41,862 nucleotides of DNA, taken from contig JAHJSQ010000022.1 of NCBI GenBank assembly GCA_018830325.1, positions 1 to 41,862 of the forward strand. Direction: 5' to 3'. The notes beneath the pieces were generated by a model, which saw nothing but the letters and a program-made list of their open reading frames with translations, was not told the origin of the DNA and searched no databases. Both the position numbers and the translations under genes were made by a program. Below are positions 9,705-18,061 of the stretch, piece after piece (position 1 is the first letter of the stretch; each line of letters starts with the position of its first letter). Source of the DNA: Gammaproteobacteria bacterium (GTDB taxonomy: Bacteria > Pseudomonadota > Gammaproteobacteria > Methylococcales > Methylomonadaceae).

Positions 9705-9749
9705 CTATTTATTAATTATGTAAAATAGCCGCTTTCTATGAAAGAATAG
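9705..9749. promoter_or_regulatory. Divergent control region with two dyads, possible LysR sites
   Basis: The 117 bases between the EthD and LysR starts hold two inverted repeats: CTATTT/AAATAG (9705-9710 with 9723-9728) and CTAT/ATAG (9736-9739 with 9746-9749). Dyads with AT-rich centres in a shared divergent promoter are what LysR regulators usually bind. This is positional inference; no consensus is known for this protein. Confidence 0.45.
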
Positions 9750-9778
9750 TTTTTCTCTATGCAATTAGGCTAGCTGTT

Positions 9779-10654
9779 ATGGAAATGCATCAAATTCGTT
9801 ACTTCCTGGCGGTTTGCGATAAAGGCACGTTCACACGCGCAGCACAAGCGGTCTATGTCTCACAGCCATCAATGACACAAGCAATTAAAAAGCTTGAGGA
9901 GGAGTTGGGCGGCGAAATTTTTGTAAGGGATAGAGGGGGATGCCATTTAACTGCGTTAGGTCGTTTGGTCGAACCGAATCTGCGCCGGATTTTTCTTGAA
10001 GCGCAGGCCATCAAAGCTGAAGCGATACGATTTACCCGTTTGAATACTGTGCCTATTCGTGTCGGCATGATGAATACGATCGGTTCGCAGAGCTTGAATC
10101 CGGTATTCGCAGATTTTCAACGCGATTTTCCTCGTATCGAGCTGGAGTTGATAGTCGATACCGAGAGTAATTTACTGAGGCAATTGGATGCAGGTTATCT
10201 CGATCTGGTGATCAGCGCGCCGATTGTTTTGCCGGTCCGGCCCTTTCAGTCGTTATTGCTATACCGGGAGCGTTACGTCGTCGTTTTCAGTAATCAGCAT
10301 CGATTTAAGCAAATGCAGAATATCGATTTAAAAGCTTTGCAATCCGAACCTTATCTAGATAGGCTCAATTGCGAGTTACGCGAAAAACTTAAAAGTGTGT
10401 GTCGGGATTTACATATTGAATTATATGCGGCCTATCGGAGTAATAGCGAAGAATGGATTTTGAACATGGTTCGTGCCGGCATGGGTGTTGCCTTGATGCC
10501 TGAATTTTCTGTCCCTAAAGATACTGAACTTGTCGATTATCGCAACTTGATAGATCCTGAAATAATCCGCGATATTCATGCGATATTTCAAACGCAAGTA
10601 TCGCCGAAGTCCGAACGGCAAGCCTTGATCGCAATATTACAACAAGGCTTTTAG
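9779..10654 (+). CDS. LysR-family transcriptional regulator
   Basis: The protein has 291 residues, normal for the family. The N-terminal winged helix-turn-helix (about 1-60) reads MEMHQIRYFLAVCDKGTFTR then AAQAVYVSQPSMTQAIKKLE, a textbook LysR start. The remainder is a periplasmic-binding-fold effector domain. It is transcribed away from the EthD gene, the usual arrangement for a LysR that controls its neighbour in response to a pathway metabolite. The inducer cannot be read from sequence. Confidence 0.93.
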   Translation: MEMHQIRYFLAVCDKGTFTRAAQAVYVSQPSMTQAIKKLEEELGGEIFVRDRGGCHLTALGRLVEPNLRRIFLEAQAIKAEAIRFTRLNTVPIRVGMMNTIGSQSLNPVFADFQRDFPRIELELIVDTESNLLRQLDAGYLDLVISAPIVLPVRPFQSLLLYRERYVVVFSNQHRFKQMQNIDLKALQSEPYLDRLNCELREKLKSVCRDLHIELYAAYRSNSEEWILNMVRAGMGVALMPEFSVPKDTELVDYRNLIDPEIIRDIHAIFQTQVSPKSERQALIAILQQGF

Positions 10655-10700
10655 ACGAACGGACTTTTGAGTCGGCTTCTTTTGTAGGATTTTTTAGGCT

Positions 10701-10737
10701 ACTCCCTTTTGATCGAAAAACCGTCTAAGAAAAAAGG
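10701..10737 (-). repeat. Family G element, partial copy
   Basis: ACTCCCTTTTGATCGAAAAA followed by CCGTCTAAGAAAAAAGG is an inverted copy of the 46-bp palindromic element just upstream of haoA (22631-22676). The far arm is replaced by the start of the A-type element at 10736. It lies 46 bases after the LysR stop. Confidence 0.65.
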
Positions 10738-10905
10738 TATGGGATATGTCTATCGAGGACCGCCGTTCACCCAGCACCTAAATTATCTCAGATAGTTAAC
10801 CATAGCCAATGGACTATGGAATTTAGGTGCTGGGTAAACCCATCCATGGGGGCTTGACGGCAGCAATCCCTGCTGCCGTCATCCTCGCTAGCCACACCCC
10901 ATACC
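10736..10905. repeat. A-type element with a third kind of ends, carrying a B insert
   Basis: The ends are inverted: GGTATGGGATATGTCTATCG at 10736 against the complement of the right end, GGTATGGGGTGTGGCTAGCG. The B insert occupies 10770-10834 (65 bp, arms CCCAGCACCTAAATT and AATTTAGGTGCTGGG). To its right, GGCTTGACGGCAGC matches the complement of the element at 41562. The flanks of B are TTCA on the left and TAAA on the right, so any target duplication has decayed. Confidence 0.7.
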
Positions 10906-10950
10906 TTCATAAAGTTAGCCGTTTTTTGAGTATAAAGGGAGTAATGTAAA

Positions 10951-11502
10951 ATGATGAATAGTAATACAAACATCTGCGCTATCGAGCAAATCGGCGCACA
11001 GGTCCTAAGGCGAATTGCCATGCCGGTCGAACGAGTCGACGATCCGTCTGTGACAGATGTAATAGCTGCGATGCAAGTAACATTGGCAAGTACCGAGGGG
11101 GTTGGTTTGGCCGCTCCGCAAATTGGCGAATCGCTTAGGATAATGATCGTCGCTTCGCGTTCTACCCCTCGATATCCTAAGGCCCCTACTATGGATCCAA
11201 CTGTGATGGTCAATCCCGAATTTAATGCGTTATCGAACGAGATCGCAAAGGATTGGGAAGGTTGTTTGAGTATTCCAGGTATTCGGGCTTTAGTGCCTCG
11301 GTTCCGCAAAATTAGCGTTAGATATCTTAATCAGCAGGGAGTCAGTCAGACGCTGATTTTGGAGGATTTTGTCGCGAGGGTTTTTCAACATGAATACGAC
11401 CACTTGGATGGATTGGTTTATCTCGATCGTGTAGAAACGAATCGTGATATCGTTTCGGAACAGGAGTTTCAGAAATTAATTACCGAAAGTAGTGTGGCGT
11501 GA
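10951..11502 (+). CDS. def: Peptide deformylase
   Basis: This cytoplasmic metalloenzyme removes the formyl group from the starting methionine of new proteins. The 183-residue product has all three family motifs: GVGLAAPQIG, EGCLSIPG (metal-binding cysteine) and QHEYDHLDG (two metal histidines and the catalytic glutamate). The first ATG is preceded by AAAGGGAG nine bases away. It stands alone rather than beside fmt, with repeats on both sides, so it is probably a second deformylase of the genome. That is inference, because the rest of the chromosome is not seen. Confidence 0.93.
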   Translation: MMNSNTNICAIEQIGAQVLRRIAMPVERVDDPSVTDVIAAMQVTLASTEGVGLAAPQIGESLRIMIVASRSTPRYPKAPTMDPTVMVNPEFNALSNEIAKDWEGCLSIPGIRALVPRFRKISVRYLNQQGVSQTLILEDFVARVFQHEYDHLDGLVYLDRVETNRDIVSEQEFQKLITESSVA

Positions 11503-11586
11503 TAGTTAAACTTATGAAATTAAAAATAATTTCTTTGCAATTTGATTCGTGTATACCTTAAGATTAAGACGGTTTTCTATTCATCT

Positions 11587-11732
11587 GTAATTATTCACAC
11601 CCCCTATCGTTCCCACGCTCTGGCGTGGGAATGAAGACCGAGACGCTCTAGCGTCTCGTACCGCTGGAGCGGTACTCAGGCGTTCCCACGCAGAGCGTGG
11701 GAACGATAATTGCCGGGGGACTGAATAGTTAC
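11587..11732. repeat. Family D element with four hairpins
   Basis: The ends are GTAATTATTCA (11587-11597) and TGAATAGTTAC (11722-11732). Inside are consecutive perfect hairpins: TTCCCACGC/GCGTGGGAA, GAGACGC/GCGTCTC, TACCGC/GCGGTA and CGTTCCCACGC/GCGTGGGAACG. Shared ends and hairpins link it with 25830, 26646 and the 309-bp element at 32428. It fills most of the gap between def and the DUF1353 gene. Confidence 0.8.
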
Positions 11733-11846
11733 ATTCATCCTTGTAACGTTATCGTTTTTTCAAGCCATAGGAAGCCAGGTTGTTAGTGCTTAGAAAGTAG
11801 GCTCTTATCAGCCTCAATAAATACAAAATAATTCGAAGGGGGACTT

Positions 11847-12449
11847 ATGCTTGATTTCATTTACTGGATTGGTTGGATTGCCACTGTGCTTCTGGCAGGC
11901 TATTTGTTGTTGTATATCATTAAAATATTTATACACCTGGATGCTTTGCCAGCGATCTCTTTAGATTCAATGCCGGCCGTTAAACCAGTGCCTATACCGA
12001 CAAAAAATCAGAACACAAAATTGCAAAAAATTGTAGCTTCGATTTTTGAAGTCAGAAAATGGGTTTTAACCGAAAATTGGTATTACGAATTGTCCGATGG
12101 TTCCATGATTTTAATCCCTAAAGGCTTTGAATTCGACGGCGCTTCGATTCCGAGACCATTATGGGCGCTATTGAGTCCGACCGGTTTGTTGCTGATTCCC
12201 GGGTTAGTACATGATTATGCCTATATGTATGCACAGCTTTGGCAAGTCACATCTAATAAAGTTGTCGAGCCTTATGGGCAAGATAAGAATCGAAAAGATT
12301 GGGATAAATTGTTCAGATCGATGGGGCAGGAGATCAACGGTTTTTCGTTTGTTAATTTTATTTCCTGGTTCGCGTTATGGTTGGGCGGATGGTTGGTATG
12401 GAGAGGACATAGAAAGGCGAATAAAACGCCGACTAAGCCTTTATTATAA
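11847..12449 (+). CDS. DUF1353 membrane protein
   Basis: The 200-residue protein has an N-terminal transmembrane helix (about 5-30), a DUF1353 domain (about 75-165: FEFDGASIPRPLWALLSPTG, then LVHDYAYMY) and a second hydrophobic stretch near the C-terminus (FISWFALWLGGWLVW). DUF1353 proteins are often phage-tail or peptidoglycan-associated, and their activity is unknown. The HD pair in LVHDYAY is the most conserved spot and may bind metal. A clear GGGGG ribosome site lies just before the ATG. The neighbours give no functional hint apart from the cell-wall enzyme MtgA, which converges on it. Confidence 0.75.
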   Translation: MLDFIYWIGWIATVLLAGYLLLYIIKIFIHLDALPAISLDSMPAVKPVPIPTKNQNTKLQKIVASIFEVRKWVLTENWYYELSDGSMILIPKGFEFDGASIPRPLWALLSPTGLLLIPGLVHDYAYMYAQLWQVTSNKVVEPYGQDKNRKDWDKLFRSMGQEINGFSFVNFISWFALWLGGWLVWRGHRKANKTPTKPLL

Positions 12450-12457
12450 AAATGCGA

Positions 12458-12484
12458 TGGGCAAAGTGTTATGCGCTTTGCCCA
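12458..12484. terminator. Hairpin between convergent DUF1353 and mtgA genes
   Basis: TGGGCAAAG (12458-12466) pairs with CTTTGCCCA (12476-12484) around a 9-base loop. It sits 9 bases after the DUF1353 stop and before the mtgA end. There is no strong T tract, so its role as a terminator is tentative. Confidence 0.45.
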
Positions 12485-12527
12485 CTCCGAATTAATTTCA
12501 TGAGCTTCATGGTTGAAATGCCTGAAT

Positions 12528-13256
12528 TTAGGATGAATGTTGCCGATGCCGGTAATTCAAATTTTTCATTTGCTTCATTATCCAGGCTTTGCGCTTGAGT
12601 AAATACGGCGTAGGTTTGTCTGCCTTATATAAATGAGGATTGGGCAGCGTCGCTGCTAATAGTGCCGCTTGCGAAGGACTCAATTGACTGGCGGGTATAC
12701 CGAAATAACGTTGACTGGCCGATTCGATACCGAAGAGATGATCGCCGAATTCCGCAATATTTAAATACACTTCTAGAATGCGGTCTTTGTGCCAAAGCAT
12801 TTCAATCAGTCCGGTAAACCAAAATTCGAACCCTTTGCGCCAAAAGCTTTTGGAGGGCGTCAGGAATAGGTTTTTGGCGACTTGTTGGCTAATCGTGCTG
12901 GCGCCCCGGAGTTTTCCGCCTTTTAAGTATTGATCGATAGCATTCTGCATTTCATTGAAATCGAAGCCGTGGTGACTAAAAAAACGTTGGTCTTCGGATG
13001 CAATGACTGCCGAGAAGGCGTAGCGTGAGATGTGTTCGTTCTTTACCCAGCGATAATCGATTGTTTTGAATGATCGATGTTGTTGAAAATATTCTGCGTG
13101 GCGATATAGCATGAATACCGATACGGGTACTGGTATATGACGTAGCAAAACGACCGATAACAAAGAGCTTGTTATAAAAAATAGAGTTAGATAAAGCGCC
13201 AGTCGTTTAAGCTTATTTAGGAAAGAACGCTTGGGCTTGCGTTTGGAGTATCTCAA
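12528..13256 (-). CDS. mtgA: Monofunctional biosynthetic peptidoglycan transglycosylase MtgA
   Basis: MtgA polymerises lipid II into glycan strands at the outer face of the inner membrane. The 242-residue protein has a basic N-terminus, one transmembrane helix (about 20-44) and a GT51 domain with EDQRFF (catalytic glutamate), GASTISQQ, AKNLFL and KDRILEVYLN. Length and order fit MtgA and not a bifunctional penicillin-binding protein. The only start giving the full membrane anchor is a TTG at 13256, with AGGAAG 11 bases upstream; no in-frame ATG precedes residue 49. The TTG start is therefore likely but not certain. Confidence 0.92.
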   Translation of the reverse strand: MRYSKRKPKRSFLNKLKRLALYLTLFFITSSLLSVVLLRHIPVPVSVFMLYRHAEYFQQHRSFKTIDYRWVKNEHISRYAFSAVIASEDQRFFSHHGFDFNEMQNAIDQYLKGGKLRGASTISQQVAKNLFLTPSKSFWRKGFEFWFTGLIEMLWHKDRILEVYLNIAEFGDHLFGIESASQRYFGIPASQLSPSQAALLAATLPNPHLYKADKPTPYLLKRKAWIMKQMKNLNYRHRQHSS

Positions 13257-13290
13257 AAAAGTATCAACTTCCTTCCTAGGAATAAATATT

Positions 13291-13321
13291 CAGTCTCCCT
13301 CTTTTTGAATGAGGGAGACTG
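13291..13321 (-). terminator. Hairpin terminator after the dihaem cytochrome gene
   Basis: CAGTCTCCCTC (13291-13301) pairs perfectly over 11 bp with GAGGGAGACTG (13311-13321). It begins 15 bases past the cytochrome stop, and on the minus strand AATATTTATT follows the stem. The ATTCAGTC start resembles D-element ends, so it could be a repeat serving as terminator. Confidence 0.6.
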
Positions 13322-13335
13322 TGAATACTTACGAT

Positions 13336-13935
13336 TTAATCGGTAGTGGTTAAACCTTTCAAGCTTGCAAAATAGGCCGAGATATTCTCCAAGTCGTCAC
13401 CCGATAAGCCTTGCAGCATTGACTGCATGATAGAGTTGTTTCTTTTGCCGGATTGATAGTCTTTCATGGCTTTGACCAGATAATTGCCGTATTGACCGGC
13501 CAATCTCGGTACATTGCTTTGCGCATCTTTACTTTCTGCATGGCAGCTTAGGCAAGATTGAGCGAGTTTTTTGCCCGCAGCCGGATCGCCTCCGGCTGGG
13601 CTTTTGGTTTCTTTGCCCGGCGCGGATTCAATATAAGCGGCGATATTTTCGATAGTTTGATCGCTTAGGTCGTAGGTATTGGCTTTCATGGTGCCATGCG
13701 GGCGATTTTTTTCTCGATAAGCTTTCAATGCCGAAGCCACATAGTCTGCGCGTTGTCCGCCGATTTTCGGCACATAATAAGTCGGGTAGGCATTACTGTA
13801 GGCGGGGATGCTGTGGCAGCCTCGACAGGTTTCAAAAGCTGCTCGGCCGGCGTCGACATCCGCGGCTTGAACATTCATTTGCGGAATTGAAGCTGTCAGT
13901 ACGCTGACTAATAATGCTAAGGATGGTTTTTTCAT
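13336..13935 (-). CDS. Dihaem cytochrome c (c4 / c553 type)
   Basis: The 199-residue exported protein has a signal peptide of about 24 residues and two similar class I cytochrome domains. Haem sites are CRGCH at 37-41 and CLSCH at 128-132. Met83 and the methionines in the NNSIMQSMLQG stretch of the second domain are candidate axial ligands. Cytochromes c4 carry electrons in the periplasm, often to a terminal oxidase. The gene stands alone, so its partner is not indicated; donation from haoA downstream in the window is possible but unlinked. Confidence 0.88.
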   Translation of the reverse strand: MKKPSLALLVSVLTASIPQMNVQAADVDAGRAAFETCRGCHSIPAYSNAYPTYYVPKIGGQRADYVASALKAYREKNRPHGTMKANTYDLSDQTIENIAAYIESAPGKETKSPAGGDPAAGKKLAQSCLSCHAESKDAQSNVPRLAGQYGNYLVKAMKDYQSGKRNNSIMQSMLQGLSGDDLENISAYFASLKGLTTTD

Positions 13936-14185
13936 GGTGGTCTCGATCCTAATAAAGAGAAGATTGCTTCGAATTTGTAAGTTACTGAACGTATCTTACC
14001 AAACACGCCGGAAATTGATAACAGGCTATTGAGTCGGTGCTAAGGAAACATACCCATTTAGCCTAATTTTGGTTTTGAGTTGCTTGACAAAGGACCTTGT
14101 CGTTAAGACGGCATTTTTGTTTTCATGGCCTTTACTATCGTCGCGGGAATGCATATTTTATCGAGAGCTACAAAAACCACGCTCC

Positions 14186-14836
14186 TTAGATAACTTCGCC
14201 GGTATGGCATTTAAACCAGCCGGCAATACTCAAGCGTTGACGGTGTGTCGGCTCGACCTCGTGCGGTATATCTTCGCTGAGAAAGACGACCAGTGTTCCT
14301 GCCAAAGGCATGATTCGTGCTGCGACTTGTTCACTTTTCGGGTTATAAAGGGCCAGAAAACCGCCATCTTCGTTTTGCCAAGTTTCGTTAAGGTAAGCCA
14401 CTGTCGTTAAGATCCGCCCTGCCGCACCTCGAAAACTGTCCCTATGCTTAAGATAATAAGCACCCGGTTCATAGCATGCAAAATGGCTTTCATATTCGAA
14501 TAAGCCCATGAAGAGTAGCCGGTTGATTTCATGACGAAGCATGTCCATTTCGTCTAAATAGCGCTTTTGCGCATCGGTACTTCGTGTAAGCCACCGGGTT
14601 TTATCGCCGCGGATATTTTCGTCCAACGTGAAGCCGATGCCCCGGCCGATGCCGGCCGGAGTTAGTTCGCCATCGTTATCGTAGGCTTTAAGGTCGGCAA
14701 CTAAGCTTTTTATTAACGTAGTATCGAAGTAATTTTCAATGACATGCCAGCCTCTATCGATCAATTGATCGGCTAGTTCGTCGAAAATAGGCTTCGGATG
14801 AGTCGGTGTCGTGGTAGGTAATAAGCTGGGTTGCAA
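14186..14836 (-). CDS. 2-oxoglutarate/Fe(II) oxygenase (prolyl-hydroxylase-like)
   Basis: The 216-residue protein shows the double-stranded beta-helix site of the P4H/SM-20 group: HRD (H131, D133), a distal histidine (H192 in IPHEVEP) and Arg201 in RLSIAGW, which would bind 2-oxoglutarate. Bacterial members hydroxylate protein prolines or small molecules in the cytosol. The target here is unknown. The frame opens with TTG at 14836 and I see no ribosome site or earlier ATG. The true start may lie a little downstream, although the conserved region starts only near residue 28. Confidence 0.85.
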   Translation of the reverse strand: MQPSLLPTTTPTHPKPIFDELADQLIDRGWHVIENYFDTTLIKSLVADLKAYDNDGELTPAGIGRGIGFTLDENIRGDKTRWLTRSTDAQKRYLDEMDMLRHEINRLLFMGLFEYESHFACYEPGAYYLKHRDSFRGAAGRILTTVAYLNETWQNEDGGFLALYNPKSEQVAARIMPLAGTLVVFLSEDIPHEVEPTHRQRLSIAGWFKCHTGEVI

Positions 14837-15006
14837 GTAATATTACTCAAGTAAATGAAAAGCCGCGCGAATTTAGCCTTGAAATGCAAAAAAAGCAAGA
14901 CTAAAGATAAGGTTTAATTCTGGGCTATAATATCGCGCCGATTATGGCTTGCCGATTTCTTCATCAATGATGCCACAGAACCGCCCATTAAAATATTTGT
15001 TTTCTT

Positions 15007-16143
15007 ATGGCTGATCTCTTATCGGTCCCGCAAGGTCGATTTAACTTGCGGCGCTTGCCCTTACGTCGGCGTGAGCAACTTAGGGCATACGATGCTTCCG
15101 ACGAATATTTGCTGAATTATCTGTCCGAAGTTCAATTGCCTTCTATTGGCGCTCGCGTCTTGATCGTTAATGACAGTTTCGGTGCTCTAACGGTCGCCTT
15201 ACATGGCTTCATGCCGTCTGCATTATCCGACTCCTATTTAAGCCAACAAGCGACACTAATAAATTTTTCCGAGAATGCCTTGTCGATAGACGGCGTTCGG
15301 TTGATGACAAGTCTCGAGTTGCCCGAGCAAAGTTATGATTTAATTGTGATTAAGTCGCCGAAAACATTGGCATTGCTCGAATACCAATTGATTTCGTTAC
15401 GGTCTTTCATGACCCCGGCTACTCGAGTTATCACAATCGGGATGGTCAAAAATCTCAGCGCTACGGTTTGGAGTTTATTGGAAACGATTGTCGGTCCAAC
15501 AAGCACCGCGAGGGCATGGAAAAAATCGCGACTAATTTTTTCCGAACTGGACGATAATATTTCGTTGCCGGTAAATCCTTATCCGGTCAGTTATCGGTTA
15601 GAGGGGACGAATTATACGATCGTTAATCATGCCAATGTGTTTTCTCGAGACAGTCTCGATATCGGTACTCGGTTTTTTATCGAGCATATCGGTTGTTTTC
15701 CCAATGCCGAAACTATCATCGATCTTGGTTGCGGTAATGGTATCGTTGGCTTGCTTGCAGCTGAACGCAATCCGAATGCAGTGGTTCATTTCGTAGACGA
15801 GTCGTTCATGGCGATTGCGTCGGCGCGGGAAAATTTTAAACTGGCTTTCGGCGAGAGCAGGTTAGCGAATTTTAGTGTCGGCGATTGTTTGTCCGACTTT
15901 ACCGCTAAATCGGCCGATGTGATTTTGTGCAATCCTCCTTTTCATCAACAGAATGCAGTCGGCGATATGATCGCCGCTAAAATGTTTCGGCAGGCTAGAG
16001 AGGTCATAAAGCAAGGAGGGAAGTTGCTGGTCATCGGTAATCGTCACTTGGGTTATCATCTGGAGTTGAAGAAATTGTTCGGCAATGTTTCGGTTATTGC
16101 CGCTAATCGTAAATTCGTTATTTTGCAGTCGATGGTCGAATGA
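15007..16143 (+). CDS. rlmG: 23S rRNA (guanine-1835-N2) methyltransferase RlmG
   Basis: The product has 378 residues, the size of RlmG. It has a degenerate N-terminal methyltransferase-like half and an active C-terminal half, with the SAM loop DLGCGNG from residue 239 and the catalytic NPPFHQ from residue 309. The ending LFGNVSVIAANRKFVILQS is typical of RlmG/RsmC proteins, and overall spacing favours RlmG. A TATAAT at 14926-14931 may serve as its -10 box. It faces away from the oxygenase gene. Confidence 0.85.
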   Translation: MADLLSVPQGRFNLRRLPLRRREQLRAYDASDEYLLNYLSEVQLPSIGARVLIVNDSFGALTVALHGFMPSALSDSYLSQQATLINFSENALSIDGVRLMTSLELPEQSYDLIVIKSPKTLALLEYQLISLRSFMTPATRVITIGMVKNLSATVWSLLETIVGPTSTARAWKKSRLIFSELDDNISLPVNPYPVSYRLEGTNYTIVNHANVFSRDSLDIGTRFFIEHIGCFPNAETIIDLGCGNGIVGLLAAERNPNAVVHFVDESFMAIASARENFKLAFGESRLANFSVGDCLSDFTAKSADVILCNPPFHQQNAVGDMIAAKMFRQAREVIKQGGKLLVIGNRHLGYHLELKKLFGNVSVIAANRKFVILQSMVE

Positions 16144-16201
16144 ACGAGTCGAATACACAAAGTGATCGTTTATGTCATTTTTTATTATTTAAGGTATGAG
16201 C

Positions 16202-17974
16202 ATGCGTTTTCGTAATTTTTTTCTGTTGCAACTCGCAGGAGCGGTTGGTCTTGTCCTAACAGGATGCGCTTCTTCCCGCCAGATTGCGGTCGATTATCCG
16301 GTTGCTCAAGCAAATGATTTAAAGCCTCTCGGCGGTTATCAAGCCGTTGATGGAGACGACTATTACGTTCAGTTATTTTCCGAATTCGAGTTAAAAGGCG
16401 ATAGTACGCTCAAAACGGGCTGCAGCGAAATAGGGTCCGGCTATGAGAAAGGAAGTTCGACAGCGGGGGTTGTTTTTAAAGTTAAAAACGAAGCGCTAAA
16501 TTATAAGCAGGAGGTTACGGCACTCGTTTATCAAGGTAGCAGCGGAAAATGCAACTTCAATCTCGAAACGCGCAAAGCCGCGCTAACGCCATGGCTGAGG
16601 CTGGATTTAAGTAAGGACACTACGATCGATTACCAATTCATGACCAGTAATCAGAGCGATACCGACATTTCAAAAATTATCGGTGATGTTCATAAAAGTA
16701 CAAATCTTTTGGCCTTGACCGGGGTCGGTATCGGTATTGCCGTGATGGGCAAGTTGGCCGACGAATGGGTGCAGAGTCCGATCGGACAAACTGCGGTATC
16801 GGCGCCGTCCGAAGCAAAAGTCAGTACCGAGACTCATACCTTGCCGCTCGCTATACAGAGCGATGGCAATAAGACGGTATTTAGAGAGACGCGTCTGCCG
16901 GTTTATGAAGTCGTCGAAGGCGGTAATCCGTTTGCAGGTGGATCGAAACAATTGGGCGAATTGAGAATTTACCCTGAGATACGCTCTTCTTTATTACTCA
17001 AACAAGTTTCCGCAGGGATACCCAGTGCGAGGGATGTTTCGTTGCAGGAGTTATTGAGCATGCCGATTCGAATGGGTGAAGGCAATATCGAGCTCAGGCA
17101 ATTAATGGAAAAATCTCCAATCGATGAGAAGCCGAATTTGCAGCCGGATTGGAGGAAATACGGCGAAGTTGAAAGCCAATGCCGTAAATTAAAGCTAGTC
17201 TTGCGAGGCTTGGGGTTTAATAAATTCGACCGAAATGCAGTGCTTTATTATTATCTCGCTCAGTCTCCGGACTGGTCGAACTACAATATTCCGAAAATTC
17301 GCGCTACTGCCGATGACCTTCGACCGGCAACGCTCCAACAATTTCGAAGCCGTAATTTTTCCGGCTGTTTGATTGATGAGGATTTTCAAACAATGGCGAT
17401 GATGGGCTTGTCCGTCAATAGCGCACAAGATTGGCAGGCCATTCAGGATGCCCGCCAAAAGAAAGAAAGCGTGCTAGGACCGGTACAATCGATCGGACGT
17501 CAATTAACCGCGGTGATTCAAAACAAAAATCCGGCGGAAATGGCGAGACAGATTTATCCGTTGATCGCTACTCCTAAAGAAGGAGGCGGTAAGGTACTAT
17601 TGCAGAATCATCTTGGCGAATTCGGCCTAGAGAGTTTGCTCGGCATCGACTATATGCCCGGAGAAGGGATAGTAATCGGTTATCAGCAATTCGAACAGGT
17701 TTTTTCTTGGCTTTATATCGATCAACTAAGTTGTACGCGGCCGGCCATTGAACAAGGCAAGCCATTAGGTCATATCGGTTTATTGATGTTTACGACGCAA
17801 GACGGTTCGCCTTGGCCGAAAGGCGGTGCAATGGAATTTGAAATTCAATCCGGAAAAATTTCGCGGATTGCTTTTCAGCATCCGACTTTTCGAGACTTTG
17901 AGCAAAGCTTGACCGATTACCCTGAAATCGGCGGCTGTCGGATCGATAAAAGCTTCATCGAGAGGTTGCGGTGA
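16202..17974 (+). CDS. Large lipoprotein of unknown function
   Basis: I do not recognise this 590-residue protein. The second ATG (16202) is chosen because AAGG lies seven bases before it, while the first ATG at 16196 is too close. The signal peptide ends in the lipobox LTGCASS, and the residue after the cysteine is Ala, which favours the outer membrane. The mature part has mixed sequence with a glycine-rich hydrophobic segment (LLALTGVGIGIAVMG) near the first third, which might touch the membrane. Cysteines are spread over the length. It sits alone, 52 bases after rlmG, and a repeat follows. It shares the GCASSRQ start of the mature chain with the small lipoprotein at 25.5 kb. Confidence 0.75.
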   Translation: MRFRNFFLLQLAGAVGLVLTGCASSRQIAVDYPVAQANDLKPLGGYQAVDGDDYYVQLFSEFELKGDSTLKTGCSEIGSGYEKGSSTAGVVFKVKNEALNYKQEVTALVYQGSSGKCNFNLETRKAALTPWLRLDLSKDTTIDYQFMTSNQSDTDISKIIGDVHKSTNLLALTGVGIGIAVMGKLADEWVQSPIGQTAVSAPSEAKVSTETHTLPLAIQSDGNKTVFRETRLPVYEVVEGGNPFAGGSKQLGELRIYPEIRSSLLLKQVSAGIPSARDVSLQELLSMPIRMGEGNIELRQLMEKSPIDEKPNLQPDWRKYGEVESQCRKLKLVLRGLGFNKFDRNAVLYYYLAQSPDWSNYNIPKIRATADDLRPATLQQFRSRNFSGCLIDEDFQTMAMMGLSVNSAQDWQAIQDARQKKESVLGPVQSIGRQLTAVIQNKNPAEMARQIYPLIATPKEGGGKVLLQNHLGEFGLESLLGIDYMPGEGIVIGYQQFEQVFSWLYIDQLSCTRPAIEQGKPLGHIGLLMFTTQDGSPWPKGGAMEFEIQSGKISRIAFQHPTFRDFEQSLTDYPEIGGCRIDKSFIERLR

Positions 17975-18061
17975 CGATTGATGGCAAGTCGATAAGTGTA
18001 AATTAATCTAAAAACGTTGCGAAAATATTAAATACAGCAACAAAGAAAGCTGCGTCCAAAC

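Noticed and set aside
10788-11309. Minus-strand frame opposite the deformylase
   Set aside because: It overlaps a certain gene and a repeat, and shows no domain.
11587-11732. Possible CRISPR array
   Set aside because: The hairpins differ from each other and there are no evenly spaced identical repeats or cas genes.
14069-14410. Plus-strand frame of 113 codons overlapping the oxygenase end
   Set aside because: It is mostly antisense to the oxygenase and lacks a ribosome site.
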